Of a stretch of 64,000 nt of DNA, positions 1-8,459 are shown piece after piece. Where the stretch lies: positions 1-64,000 of the forward strand of contig DAINBU010000010.1 in the NCBI GenBank assembly GCA_036732755.1, written 5' to 3'. Origin of the DNA: DASRRB01 sp036732755 (GTDB lineage: Bacteria > Planctomycetota > B15-G4 > SIAN01). The notes below the pieces were generated by a model. The model was not told where the DNA came from and did not search any database. It was given only the letters and a program-made list of their open reading frames with translations. Every line of letters begins with the position of its first letter. Position 1 is the stretch's first letter. Made by a program: the position numbers and the translations under genes.

Positions 1-388
1 TCGTGATCAGCGGAAGGCCGAAGCGGTCGATGTCGGGGATCTCGACCGGGATGCGGCGCAGCACGGCGCCGAGCTGGCCGCGCTGGCGGACGAGGCTCGC
101 GCGGTAGCGCGAGACGCCCGCCACGCTGAAGGCGAACTCGAGGTCGCCGGTGAGCGCCAGCACGCCGCGCTGCTCCTGCGTGGTCATCTCCGTGATGAGC
201 GCCTCGATCGCGCGGCGGGAGAGCGGCGCGATGCCGCCCACCGGAACGAGATGCCCGTCGACGCGCAGCGCGGGCGGGCAGGCCTCCTTCAGGTGGAGGT
301 CGGAGGCTGCGCGCAGCAACATCTGCTCAAGGAGGGCGAGGAGGCTGGGCGATTCGGAATCGATCATGGGAGGTTCCGGCGGGATCAT
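1..388 (-). CDS. PilT/PilB-like type IV pilus ATPase, N-terminal part (cut by window edge)
   Basis: The 129 visible residues match the N-terminal domain of type IV pilus motor ATPases. An SDLHLK motif near residue 29 is followed by the LRVDGHLVPVGG strand pattern, then FAFSVAGVSRYRASLVRQRG and a VLRRIP segment, in the same order as in PilT. The nucleotide-binding half lies outside the window, so PilT (retraction) cannot be separated from PilB/PilU. I chose the ATG at 388 because GGAG lies eight bases before it; an in-frame ATG at 367 is the alternative. A second member of the family starts at 63242 at the other end of the window. Confidence 0.8.
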   Translation of the reverse strand, partial: MIPPEPPMIDSESPSLLALLEQMLLRAASDLHLKEACPPALRVDGHLVPVGGIAPLSRRAIEALITEMTTQEQRGVLALTGDLEFAFSVAGVSRYRASLVRQRGQLGAVLRRIPVEIPDIDRFGLPLIT

Positions 389-460
389 CGGAACCGCTCC
401 AGGGGGTTCTTGAGCGCGCGTGGAGCGGTCGCGAGCGACCGCGGGCTTCGAGGCGAGAGC

Positions 461-1003
461 GTGGCGGACCGCAGAGAGGAAGCGACGAGGGGAACGCCGG
501 CGGGGGCGCCGCCGGTCGCGCCGTCGACGGCAGCCGCGCAGGCGCCGTCCGCCCTGCCGCCCGGGTTCGTCGATCGGCGGCGGCGCCCGACCCCGATGTT
601 GAGCCGCTACTCGTTCTTCGGCGGGCGGCGGCGTCAGTTCGCGTCACCGGCCGACGCGGAGGACGCGTACGTCGACGTCTACAACACGCGTCTCGCGCTG
701 CTCGTGCTGGTCTTCTTCGCGCTCACGATGTTCGACGCGATCGCGACGGTCTACTACATCGACCACGCGCACGGCTCGGAGTGGAACCCGATCGCAGACT
801 GGATGCTGCAGCGCGGGCGGATCTTCTTCGTGATGGCGAAGGGAGTCCCCACCGGGCTCATGCTCCTCTTCGTGATGATCCACAAGAACTTCCGCTACGG
901 ACGGATCGCGCTCGCGATCGGTTTCGGCTTCTACTTCCTCCTCGGCGTCTACCACGTCTACCTGCAGGCGATGGCGTGGAGCCGGACGATCGCCGGGTAC
1001 TGA
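461..1003 (+). CDS. small three-helix membrane protein with RRRRPTP motif (DUF5658-like)
   Basis: The product is 180 residues. The first 45 are Ala/Pro-rich and run into a FVDRRRRPTPMLSRY motif followed by FFGGRRR. I recall this motif from short planctomycete membrane proteins of the DUF5658 kind. Three hydrophobic helices follow at roughly residues 80-102, 124-145 and 148-172, the first with an Asn/Asp/Tyr-rich exit. No catalytic residues are evident and the function is unknown. The GTG start at 461 has GAGG seven bases upstream and keeps the conserved motif; an ATG at 596 would cut through it. The gene is monocistronic, and a bidirectional hairpin at 1079-1121 follows it. Confidence 0.65.
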   Translation: MADRREEATRGTPAGAPPVAPSTAAAQAPSALPPGFVDRRRRPTPMLSRYSFFGGRRRQFASPADAEDAYVDVYNTRLALLVLVFFALTMFDAIATVYYIDHAHGSEWNPIADWMLQRGRIFFVMAKGVPTGLMLLFVMIHKNFRYGRIALAIGFGFYFLLGVYHVYLQAMAWSRTIAGY

Positions 1004-1926
1004 GCGCGCGACGGGAGTGCGGAGCGGCTCGAGGCGCCCGGGCTCGACCCTGCGACGCGGGACGGGGGGCGGATCAAAAAGAAAAAGCCCGCGCCGGTGC
1101 CCAGGTCGCGAGCTTCTTCTTGAGCCAGCCCTGGCGTCCGTGGGGACCCGTCCGCCTTGGCTTGCCCTCGTTGTTCGTCTGAGGTGAAAGGATCAGGTTC
1201 GAGGGGCAGGAACTGGAATTTGTCCCTCGGAACGCCCCTGCACGCAAGAGGCAAACTCCCTCAGGAATCGCGCAACGCTTGCTCGAGAAAGTCGCGATCG
1301 GAGCAAGGCTCCGCGCGGCATCGGTCGGGGCCGCCTCTCGCGCCGGCGACGCGCGAGTTTCTGCGCGCTCTAGGGAAACGCCGAACGGAAGGATCCCTGC
1401 GAGGTATTGCCCCGCAGCAGCGAATCCTTTAGGAACCCCTCCGTCGCGTCTCGGAAGTGCCCCTTCGATGGGAGGGATGCCACGAAGGGTTCCGTCGAAA
1501 TCGACCTCGACGGAGGTGCCGGGACGCGTCGCTGAGCGGGAAGAAGGAGGAGAACGAACGCGGGGGCGATGGCATGCGCCACGCCGGCTCCTCCGATTTG
1601 CCAGCGCAGCGGTTCGTGATAAGTACCCGTCGGACTCGCGACGCATGCTCCCATCGTGCGCGCCCGAGTCGGGCCAGGGTCTTCCACACCGTTCGAGCGT
1701 CGTTCCCCCCGCTAGTCGCATCTTCCGCCTCTTGGAAGTGCATCCCGCTCGTCCACCCGGTCCGGGCTCGTACATGGGAGCGTTCGCGCCAGGCCCTCGA
1801 GCATCGTTCGACGCGCGCCGTCCTGGCGCGTGACCTCGTTCTTCCTCGAGACCCGATCGCACTCCACGACCCAGCAACCGGGGTTCGTTGCGTCGCCCCC
1901 CCGACGCGCCGAAAGGGAATCGGAAC
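1004..1926. other. 923-bp stretch without a convincing gene, rich in hairpins
   Basis: No reading frame here has a credible start, ribosome site and codon pattern. Several inverted repeats stand out: 1079-1121 (terminator-like), 1197-1233 (GTTC-GAGGG with CCCTC-GGAAC), a pair of seven-base stems at 1430-1493 (GGAACCC with GGGTTCC, CCCTTCG with CGAAGGG), and CCTC-gacg-GAGG near 1504. GC is visibly lower than in the coding regions. It could be the leader of the sigma-factor gene at 1927 or hold an unannotated RNA. I found no RNase P, tmRNA or SRP RNA signature. Confidence 0.5.
1079..1121. terminator. U-rich hairpin, probably bidirectional terminator
   Basis: AAGAAAAAGC at 1079-1088 pairs with GCTTCTTCTT at 1112-1121, and an inner GCGCC/GG-CGC stem closes the loop. 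Read on either strand, the stem ends in a T-rich run. It lies 75 bases after the stop of the gene ending at 1003, so it can terminate that transcript. On the minus strand it would end any RNA made from the gene-free stretch upstream of the sigma-factor gene. Confidence 0.5.
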
Positions 1927-3165
1927 GTGAAAAAGAAGGCCCCCCGTGCCTGCGAACTCGCCCGCTCCCTCGCCGAGCGCGCACGCCGAGAGAAGCGGCT
2001 GAGCGAAGCCGACCTCGACTTGCTGCTCGACTCGAGGCTCGACTTCGAGGAGCGCGTCGAGACGCTGCTCGACCTTCTCGGTGACGTGCCGATCCTGCCT
2101 CCGCCGGTCGACGAGCTCGGCGCGATCGCCTCCTTCTCCGATCGCCCGCGCGTTCCCGCAATCGCCGACGACGACAACCTGCGGCGCTACCTGCGCCAGG
2201 TCCACGCGCTGAAGCGCATGGACAAGGACGAAGAGATCCGTCTCGCGCGGCGCCTCGAGTTCGTGCGCCGCCGCTTCCGCGCCGCGCTCGAGCAGGCGAA
2301 GCTCGGCCAGGACCACCTGCGCAGCGTGCTCGGGGGCGAGTTCTCCCGCTCGATCGCGCACGACATGCGGCTCGCCCGCGTCGGCGACCCCAAGGCGCCC
2401 GGCCGCCTCGCCGATCGCCGCCGCGAGTTGATCCGGGCGCGCGCCGCCGAGCTCAACCGCGTGCGCGGCGCCTTCGTCGAGCGCAACCTCGGGATCGTCG
2501 CCGACCTCGCCATGTGCTACCGCACCTACGGCGTGCCGGTGATGGACCTGATCCAGGAGGGCAACGGCGCCCTGATCCGCGCGGTCGAGAAGTTCGACTG
2601 GCGCAAGGACGTCCGCTTCCAGACCTACGCGACCTTCTGGATCCGCCAGGCGGTCGAGCGCTGCATCGCCTTCAACAAGGGCATCGTCCGCGTCCCGAAC
2701 TACCTCCAGCAGAAGATGCGGCGCCTGCGCCGCGAAGGCCTCGTCCCGCGCCGCGACCGCGACGTCTCCGTGCGCGACGTCGCCGGCGCCTTCGAGGTCA
2801 AGCGCGAGATCGCCGGCCACCTGCTCGAGACCGAGCGCACGCACTTCTCCCTCGACGTCGCGATCGACGAGGGGGGCGAGACGTTCGCGTCGCTGCTGCC
2901 CGACCTCGGCGACGGTCTCGACGCCGAGAAGAACGAGCTCAAGGTCCTGCGCGAGCGGATCGGCGAGGTCCTCGGCGGCCTCTCGCCGCTCGAGCGCGAG
3001 ATCCTCGAGCTGCGCTTCGGGCTCGCCAACCACTCGCCGCTCACGCTCGAGGAGGTCGGCAAGCGGATGAACGTCTCGCGCGAGCGGATCCGCCAGCTCC
3101 AGGTGCGCGCGATCCGGAAGTTGCAGCGGCCGGCCCACCTGCAGCGCCTCGCCGGTTTCGTGTGA
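1927..3165 (+). CDS. RNA polymerase sigma-70 family factor (RpoD/RpoS-like group)
   Basis: This 412-residue protein is a sigma-70 factor. Region 1.2 is near residues 82-115 (LRRYLRQVHAL), and region 2 near 180-255 carries the DLIQEGNGALIRAVEKFDW core and the FQTYATFWIRQAVERCI promoter-melting segment. Region 3 follows, and region 4 at the C-terminus has LSPLEREILELRFGL and the LTLEEVGKRMNVSRERIRQ helix-turn-helix. It lacks the long acidic 1.1 region of a primary RpoD and is shorter than typical RpoD, so a group-2 (RpoS/SigB-type) role is more likely. The GTG at 1927 is chosen because AGGGA lies seven bases before it; a TTG at 1888 has no ribosome site. Confidence 0.85.
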   Translation: MKKKAPRACELARSLAERARREKRLSEADLDLLLDSRLDFEERVETLLDLLGDVPILPPPVDELGAIASFSDRPRVPAIADDDNLRRYLRQVHALKRMDKDEEIRLARRLEFVRRRFRAALEQAKLGQDHLRSVLGGEFSRSIAHDMRLARVGDPKAPGRLADRRRELIRARAAELNRVRGAFVERNLGIVADLAMCYRTYGVPVMDLIQEGNGALIRAVEKFDWRKDVRFQTYATFWIRQAVERCIAFNKGIVRVPNYLQQKMRRLRREGLVPRRDRDVSVRDVAGAFEVKREIAGHLLETERTHFSLDVAIDEGGETFASLLPDLGDGLDAEKNELKVLRERIGEVLGGLSPLEREILELRFGLANHSPLTLEEVGKRMNVSRERIRQLQVRAIRKLQRPAHLQRLAGFV

Positions 3166-3172
3166 GCCGCCG

Positions 3173-4135
3173 CTAGATCCCGTTCCGCAGCCGCCGGTCG
3201 ATCCAACCGAGCAGCCCGCGCTCGCCGCGCTCGTTCACGAGCGGCGCGAGCCACTGCGCCAGCGATTCGCCCAGCGCGTAGCCGCGCGCCCAGCGCCGGC
3301 GACGCGCGAGGTCGTCGGGCAGGAGGCCGGCTCCGTCGAGCAGCCGCAGGTATTGGACGAGCGACCCGCGGCTCCCGCGCCATGCCTCGCCGAGCGTCGC
3401 CACCGTCTTCATCCCGAGCAGCCGGTTCAGGTTGCGGTGGTCGCAGTAGATGCGCCGCGCCTCGTGCAGCGCGGAGCGGTCGTGCGAGTGCTCGACGACC
3501 GAGTCGGCCGCGAAACGGATCGCCCAGCCGGCGCGGATCGCCGCGGTCGACCAGCCGAGGTCCTCCCCGAACGGACAGCGCCCGAACGGCTGGCTCCGCC
3601 AGACGTCGCGCTTGATGCACGAGCTCACGTTGTCGAAGGCGATCAGCTCGAGCCGCTCGAACGGCGTCAGCGTCTCCCACGGCCGGTCGGGCCGGAGCTG
3701 CGCGCGCCGCGGCTCGTCGCGGCCCGCGATCCAGCCAGCGAGCCGCGCTTCGAGGATCGGGTTCCCGCCCGGGATCGGCACCTGCCGGCTGAACGCCCCG
3801 GCCGCACCCTCGTCCTCGAGCAGCGGCCGCGCGAGCCGCTCGAGCCAGTGCCGGTCGACCGGCAGCGCGTCCTGCACGAGCAGGACGACGACGCGCCCGC
3901 TCGTCCGGGCGATCGCCTCGTCGCGCGTCGCGCCATGGTTGAAACTGCGCGGATCGACCGGCACCACGCGGAACCCCGCCGCGCGCGCCGCCGCGTCGGT
4001 GCCGTCGCGCGACTCCGAGTCGACCACGAGGTGCTCGACGGTGAGCGCGGTCTCCTGCTCCTTCAGCCGCTCCAGCACGCGCCGGAAGCGCGGCCCGCCG
4101 TTGCGCGTGGGGAGGACGACGGAGACGTCGATCAC
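3173..4135 (-). CDS. GT2 family glycosyltransferase (rhamnosyltransferase-like)
   Basis: The 320-residue protein starts with the GT-A fold signature DVSVVLPTRNGG, followed by VVDSESRDGT and SFNHGATRDEAI. The FNHG element is typical of family-2 transferases related to dTDP-rhamnosyltransferases. An acidic EDLGWSTAAIRAG stretch near residue 190 fits the metal/acceptor region. It is cytoplasmic and probably adds a sugar to a lipid-linked glycan. The gene lies 28 bp downstream of the FAD oxidoreductase gene on the same strand, which suggests a two-gene surface-polysaccharide operon. The stop is TAG, which shows that TAG ends genes in this genome. Confidence 0.8.
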   Translation of the reverse strand: MIDVSVVLPTRNGGPRFRRVLERLKEQETALTVEHLVVDSESRDGTDAAARAAGFRVVPVDPRSFNHGATRDEAIARTSGRVVVLLVQDALPVDRHWLERLARPLLEDEGAAGAFSRQVPIPGGNPILEARLAGWIAGRDEPRRAQLRPDRPWETLTPFERLELIAFDNVSSCIKRDVWRSQPFGRCPFGEDLGWSTAAIRAGWAIRFAADSVVEHSHDRSALHEARRIYCDHRNLNRLLGMKTVATLGEAWRGSRGSLVQYLRLLDGAGLLPDDLARRRRWARGYALGESLAQWLAPLVNERGERGLLGWIDRRLRNGI

Positions 4136-4163
4136 GGCCGTTTCGCCGGAGGGGAGAGCCGGG

Positions 4164-5480
4164 TCAGGCGCGCGTGCCGGTCAGCCGGTCGGCCAGACGA
4201 TCCGCGGACTCGAGCGCCTCGAGGATGCAGAGGTCGGTGTTGTAGTAGTTGTATCGGCCGAAGCGGCCGAGCGGCACGATGCCGTACGCCTCGAGCCCCG
4301 CGATCGCCTGCGCGAGCCGCGCGACGAAGTCGGGCCCGAAGTGGATGTAGGCGAACCGGTTGTCGCGCCACTCGACGACCGACACGTTCTCGCTCTTGAA
4401 GAGCCCCTGGGCCGCGAGCCGCGCGCGCAGGTCGGCGACGAACTCGCGCGTGACGTCGAGCTTCCCGCGGTAGGTCACCTCGGCGAGCAGCGACGCCCGT
4501 CCGCTCGGCGCGTTGCACGGGCTGTAGTTCGAAAGGTAGGTGACGCGGTTCGCCGGGCCCTGCTCCGCCTCGGGCAGGTAGAGCCACGACCACGGCTGCG
4601 CGTCGGCGCCGGCGATCCCGAAGAGGAAGCAGGCGAGGCTGATGAAGCCGAGCCCCTCCGCCGCGGCGCGCGTCGTCGCGTCGAGCCCGTCGACCATCGG
4701 CGCGAGGATCGGCAGCGGGATGGTCGACACCACCGCGTCGTAGGCGCGGCCGTTGACGTGCAATCGTCCGCCGGAGCGGGCGACGTCGGTGACGCGCACG
4801 TTCAGGCGCACGCGGTCCGCGACCGAGCGCGCGATGCGGTCGGTGATCGCCTGGAAGCCCCCGGTCCGCGGGTACCAGAAGACCGCCTGGTGCGCGTAGC
4901 CGACCGTCGCCTTCCCGAGCGCCGCCTGCACCACGTCGGAGAGCGGCGCCTCGGGCACGCGCCCGTCGACCCAGTCGATCCCCATCCCGCGCAGGTCGTC
5001 GAGCTTCCAGATCTTCTGGTTGTACGGCTCCATGAAGAGCCGGCCGATGCCGGTGCCGACGCGCCAGCGGATCCAGTCGCGGAAGTTGGCCGGCTTGGCC
5101 GCCCCTTCCGAGCGCGCGAACTGCGCCTCCACGGCGCCGCCGACGCAGGCCGCGCGATCCTCGGCCGCGAGCTCGCCGAGCCCGTTCTCGAACGGGTAGG
5201 GGACGTAGCGGCCGCGCAGCAGGATCCGCGTCTTGCGCTCGCTCTGCACCAGCGGCTCGTCGCGGAAGAGGTCGCGGTAGTACTGCATCGCCTTCTCGCT
5301 CTTCGAGAAGACGATGTGGCCGCCGGAGCGGTCCATGACGTAGCCGTCGACGACGTCGCTCTGGCAGAGGCCGCCCGCGCGCGCGTCGGCCTCGAGCACC
5401 TCGACCTCCACGCCGCGTTCCCGCAGGCGACGCGCGGCGGTCAGTCCCGAGATTCCGGCGCCGAGGATCGCCACGCTCAT
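4164..5480 (-). CDS. FAD-dependent oxidoreductase of the amine oxidase / UDP-galactopyranose mutase-like group
   Basis: The 438-residue protein opens with a Rossmann dinucleotide fold (ILGAGISGLTAARRL, then an acidic strand end VEVLEADARAGG). Further on it has RSGGHIVFSK, PYPFENGL and EPYNQKIWK, a pattern shared with UDP-galactopyranose mutases and protoporphyrinogen-oxidase-like enzymes of polysaccharide clusters. A C-terminal FGRYNYYNTD segment likely contacts the flavin. The substrate cannot be fixed from sequence; a sugar-nucleotide role is inferred from the adjoining glycosyltransferase. The ATG at 5480 has AGAAG seven bases upstream. Confidence 0.7.
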   Translation of the reverse strand: MSVAILGAGISGLTAARRLRERGVEVEVLEADARAGGLCQSDVVDGYVMDRSGGHIVFSKSEKAMQYYRDLFRDEPLVQSERKTRILLRGRYVPYPFENGLGELAAEDRAACVGGAVEAQFARSEGAAKPANFRDWIRWRVGTGIGRLFMEPYNQKIWKLDDLRGMGIDWVDGRVPEAPLSDVVQAALGKATVGYAHQAVFWYPRTGGFQAITDRIARSVADRVRLNVRVTDVARSGGRLHVNGRAYDAVVSTIPLPILAPMVDGLDATTRAAAEGLGFISLACFLFGIAGADAQPWSWLYLPEAEQGPANRVTYLSNYSPCNAPSGRASLLAEVTYRGKLDVTREFVADLRARLAAQGLFKSENVSVVEWRDNRFAYIHFGPDFVARLAQAIAGLEAYGIVPLGRFGRYNYYNTDLCILEALESADRLADRLTGTRA

Positions 5481-5541
5481 CGCGACGCTTCTTTCGAAGG
5501 GGTCTGCAAGCTCGCTCCTGCGCGATCGTCGCGCCGCGTCG

Positions 5542-5570
5542 CCGGCCCGATTCCGGGGCGCCCTTATACT
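5542..5570 (+). promoter_or_regulatory. candidate promoter for the MFS gene
   Basis: A near-consensus -10 element, TATACT, lies at 5565-5570 in otherwise very GC-rich DNA between divergent genes. It would give a leader of about 58 bases before the GTG at 5635. No good -35 box is visible. Confidence 0.35.
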
Positions 5571-5634
5571 GGCCCGGCCGCGCGGCCACCGAGGCTCCGA
5601 TCCGCGGCACGTCGAACGGAGGTCGCCCGCAGCC

Positions 5635-6894
5635 GTGGAGCCACGCCGAAGCTCGACTCCGGCGATCGCGCTCGGCCTCGCGATGTTCCTGCCGGCCTTC
5701 GGCACCCACGGGCTGAACGCCGCGCGCGCGAGCCTCGCCCACGCGCTGCAGATCGCGAGCGACGACGGCTTCCGGATCGGCCTCGTGATGGCCGTCTTCC
5801 CGTTCGCTTCGGTCCTCGCGTACCTGCTGGTCGGCGCGTGGGGCGATCGGGTGGGGCTGCGGCGCGGGTTGCTGCTCGGCGTCGGGCTCTACTGCGCGGC
5901 GCACATGCTCTTGCTGGCGGCCGCGCCGCTCGCGGAGGCGGTCTCGCTGCCGTCCTGGGTCGTCTTCCTCACGCTGCGCGTCGTCGCCGGCTTCGCGGGC
6001 GGCGCGATCACCGTCACCGCGAACGGCCTCGGTGCGGCGCTCTACCCGCCGGGCCAGCGCGGCCGCTCGCTCAGCCTCGTCTGGCTCGGCGTGCCGCTGG
6101 CGCTGGTGGTCGGAACGCCGCTGCCCGCGTTCCTCGCCGGTCCGTGGGCAAGCCTGCCGGACGGCGTGCGCCGCTGGGCGGGCGACCCGTACGCCGCGGT
6201 CGCGACGCTGGTCGCGCTGATCGTCCTGGTCCTCGTCCCCTCCTTCGTGCCGGTCGCGCCGCGCGCGACCGAGCTGGACAAGGGCGAGCGGCGCGTGCCG
6301 TCGTTCCGCAGCACGTGGAGCGTGCTCGCGACCTCGCTCCTGATGCCGCTCGCCGTCTTCGAACTGCTCGCGAGCTCGGCGCCGCACACGCAGCAGGCGT
6401 TCGGTTTCACGCCGGCGATGCAGGGCGTGCTTTTCTTGATGCTGGGCGCCGGGTCGGTCGCGGGCGGGGTCTTCTCGGGAGCCGTCGCGGATCGCGTCGG
6501 AAGGCGCCGCTGCGTGATCGGGTCGCTCGCCGGTTTCGCGCTGCTCGTGCCGCTGCTGCCGTGGTGCGGGCCGCTGGCGTTCCGCGCGCTGGCCACGCTG
6601 CTCGGCCTGATCTCGACGGTGCGACAGGGTCCGTTCCAGGCGCTCGCCAGCTACTTCGCGGGCGACGGCGGGCGCGGCCGTTTCTCGGCGCGGATCCTGA
6701 CGGCGTCGGCGCTCGGCATCGGGCTCGGGCAGTTCCTCGGCAGCGACCTGCTCGGCCGTTTCGGGATGGGCGCGGTGGCGTGGAGCTCGGCGGCGGTGAC
6801 GCTGCTCGCGCTCGCGTGCGCGCGGCCGCTGCGCGAGCCCGTGCCGGCGCGCGCCTTGCCGCGGCCGGCCGAACCGGCGCAGCCGCGGCGATGA
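5635..6894 (+). CDS. major facilitator superfamily transporter
   Basis: The protein has 419 residues and twelve predicted membrane helices. It carries the MFS loop motif twice: GAWGDRVGLRRGL between helices 2 and 3, and GAVADRVGRRRC in the second half, as expected for the duplicated fold. The substrate is not evident; a drug or metabolite efflux role is possible. The GTG at 5635 is preceded by GGAGG twelve bases away; a later ATG at 5683 is inside the first helix. The stop overlaps the start of the next gene as ATGA, so the two are probably co-translated. Confidence 0.8.
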   Translation: MEPRRSSTPAIALGLAMFLPAFGTHGLNAARASLAHALQIASDDGFRIGLVMAVFPFASVLAYLLVGAWGDRVGLRRGLLLGVGLYCAAHMLLLAAAPLAEAVSLPSWVVFLTLRVVAGFAGGAITVTANGLGAALYPPGQRGRSLSLVWLGVPLALVVGTPLPAFLAGPWASLPDGVRRWAGDPYAAVATLVALIVLVLVPSFVPVAPRATELDKGERRVPSFRSTWSVLATSLLMPLAVFELLASSAPHTQQAFGFTPAMQGVLFLMLGAGSVAGGVFSGAVADRVGRRRCVIGSLAGFALLVPLLPWCGPLAFRALATLLGLISTVRQGPFQALASYFAGDGGRGRFSARILTASALGIGLGQFLGSDLLGRFGMGAVAWSSAAVTLLALACARPLREPVPARALPRPAEPAQPRR

Positions 6895-7949
6895 ACGCGC
6901 CGCTCGCTCCGCTGGTCGTCGCGGCGCTCGCGCAGGCGGGCGCGCGGCCGCCCGCGCCGGGCGCGCTGCCGCCGCTGCGCATCGTCGTCCCCTTCGAGAA
7001 CGACGACGCGGCGCAGGCGTCGCTCTGGTTCGACGCGCACGCGAGCGCGCTCGGCATCCAGCCGCGCGTCGACGCGGTGCGGAGGCTCGGTCCGTCCGAG
7101 CTGCAGCCCGACACGCTGCTCTTCGGTTTCGAGGCGGGGCTCCTCGTCGAGCTCGGCGAAGAGGGCGAGCTGCTCGCCGACGCCGCCGACGTGCGCGCCG
7201 CCGTCCATCCCGTCGCGATCGAGTCGTGGACGCTCGTCTGGTCGGGCGACGGCCGCCTCGAACCGCCCGGCGCAGACTCCTGGCGCGTGCTGCTCGACCC
7301 GAAGATGAAGGGGCGCGTCCGCAGCCGCCGCGTCGGCGCCCAGTATCCCGAGGGGCTGGTCTGGAGCGAGATCCGCGGCCGCCTCGCCGTCGACCTCGAC
7401 GACCTCCTCGCCGCCGCGGGCGCCGACAAGACGCCGCTTCCGCCCGAACTGCCGCTCCAGGAGCTCCTGCGCCGGCTGCCCGAGGGTTCGGCCGCGCTCG
7501 CGCCGGTGCGCGCCGCCGTCCTCGCGCGCCGCGCCGGCGCGGCGCTGCGCAGCCCGCGGCCGCGCGAAGGGTGCGTCGGGCTGACGCTCGCCGCCGCGGT
7601 GACGCGCGGCAGCGGCGAGGCAGCGGCCGCCGTCGTCGCGACGCGCCTCGACGCGGCGCTGCTCGCCGACTTCGCGCGCGCGCTCGAGCTCGAGCCGGCC
7701 GCGCTCCCCGACGCGTCGTTCCCCGACTGGATCCGCGAGCTCGCCCGCGACCGCGCCGCCGACGCGATCCACCGGGAGCGGGCCGCCGTCGACCTCGCCC
7801 AGCTCCTCGAGCGCGACCGCGGCGGCGGCACGGCGGCCGCGCCGCCCGAAGAGTCGTGGCTCGACGTCTGGATCGACGGCCTGCTGCTCACGGTCGCCGC
7901 GGCGCTGATCCTCGTCGCGCTGCTCCGTACCGCCCGCGCGCCGCGCTGA
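6891..7949 (+). CDS. periplasmic-binding-like protein with C-terminal membrane anchor, unknown ligand
   Basis: This 352-residue protein starts after a weak signal-like stretch with LRIVVPFENDD and runs through strand-helix units that resemble a type 2 solute-binding fold (for example SWTLVWSGDG, LDPKMKGR, YPEGLVWSEI). It ends with one hydrophobic helix (about residues 325-345) and a short basic tail, so it is probably anchored in the membrane with the domain outside. The four-base overlap with the MFS gene suggests it acts with that transporter. I do not recognise a named family, and the fold assignment is tentative. Confidence 0.5.
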   Translation: MNAPLAPLVVAALAQAGARPPAPGALPPLRIVVPFENDDAAQASLWFDAHASALGIQPRVDAVRRLGPSELQPDTLLFGFEAGLLVELGEEGELLADAADVRAAVHPVAIESWTLVWSGDGRLEPPGADSWRVLLDPKMKGRVRSRRVGAQYPEGLVWSEIRGRLAVDLDDLLAAAGADKTPLPPELPLQELLRRLPEGSAALAPVRAAVLARRAGAALRSPRPREGCVGLTLAAAVTRGSGEAAAAVVATRLDAALLADFARALELEPAALPDASFPDWIRELARDRAADAIHRERAAVDLAQLLERDRGGGTAAAPPEESWLDVWIDGLLLTVAAALILVALLRTARAPR

Positions 7950-7970
7950 CGCGTCGCTCTTCGCTCCGCG

Positions 7971-8026
7971 CGGATCGGGTTCATCGATCCGTCGTATAAG
8001 AGCCGTTTCCGGGCGCACCGGCGCCC
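7971..8026 (+). promoter_or_regulatory. hairpin plus -10-like box upstream of the AhpD-like gene
   Basis: A perfect seven-base dyad, CGGATCG-ggttcat-CGATCCG, occupies 7971-7991. It sits directly upstream of TATAAG at 7995-8000, which resembles a -10 box. A second dyad, GGGCGC-accg-GCGCCC, is at 8011-8026 in the leader. The first dyad could be an operator covering the -35 region or the terminator of the previous operon. Confidence 0.35.
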
Positions 8027-8047
8027 GCTTCCGACACGGAGAGGTCG

Positions 8048-8452
8048 ATGAACGATGCGAACAAGGGCGGGGCCGACTCGGGCGCCCTCGCCGACGGCCG
8101 GACCACGGAGAAGGCCGTCAAGTCCTACGCGCTGATCGAGCCCGAGATCATGGCGCCGTACATGCGCTTCTACAAAGCCACTTACGAGCGCGGCCACCTC
8201 GACCGCAAGACCAAGGAGTTGATCGCCATCGCGGCTTCGCTGGTGTCGGGCTGCAAGGGCTGCCTCGAAGGCCACCTGAAGAAGGCGATCAAGTTCGGCG
8301 CGACGCGCGGCGAGATCAGCGAGACGGTCGCGATCACGCTCGGCGTCAACGCGGCCGCGATCGTCGACAAGAGCGACATCGCCTGCGCCAACCTCGGCAT
8401 CTCGATCGACGACCTTCCCGCGGAACCTCCCAAGTACAAGGACGAGAAGTGA
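8048..8452 (+). CDS. carboxymuconolactone decarboxylase / AhpD-like protein
   Basis: The 134-residue protein has the all-helical AhpD-like fold with the redox motif GCKGCLEGH, a CxxC followed by His as in alkylhydroperoxidase D. The spacing of LDRKTKELIAIAASLVSGC before it is characteristic of the family. It probably acts as a thiol-dependent peroxidase or disulfide reductase in the cytoplasm. The ATG at 8048 is preceded by GGAGAGG. The next gene starts seven bases after its stop, so the two may form one transcript with the antiporter gene beyond. Confidence 0.85.
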   Translation: MNDANKGGADSGALADGRTTEKAVKSYALIEPEIMAPYMRFYKATYERGHLDRKTKELIAIAASLVSGCKGCLEGHLKKAIKFGATRGEISETVAITLGVNAAAIVDKSDIACANLGISIDDLPAEPPKYKDEK

Positions 8453-8459
8453 GGCGGAC

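Noticed and set aside
1076..1195. Short basic peptide on the minus strand (…GKPRRTGPHGRQGWLKKKLATW…)
   Set aside because: It has high-GC codons but no ATG, GTG or TTG start near its 5' end and no ribosome site, and its end is the terminator stem; probably chance coding of a structured region.
1429..3138. Long minus-strand open frame opposite the sigma-factor gene
   Set aside because: It is the antisense shadow of a conserved sigma-70 gene, typical of very GC-rich DNA, with no recognisable domain.
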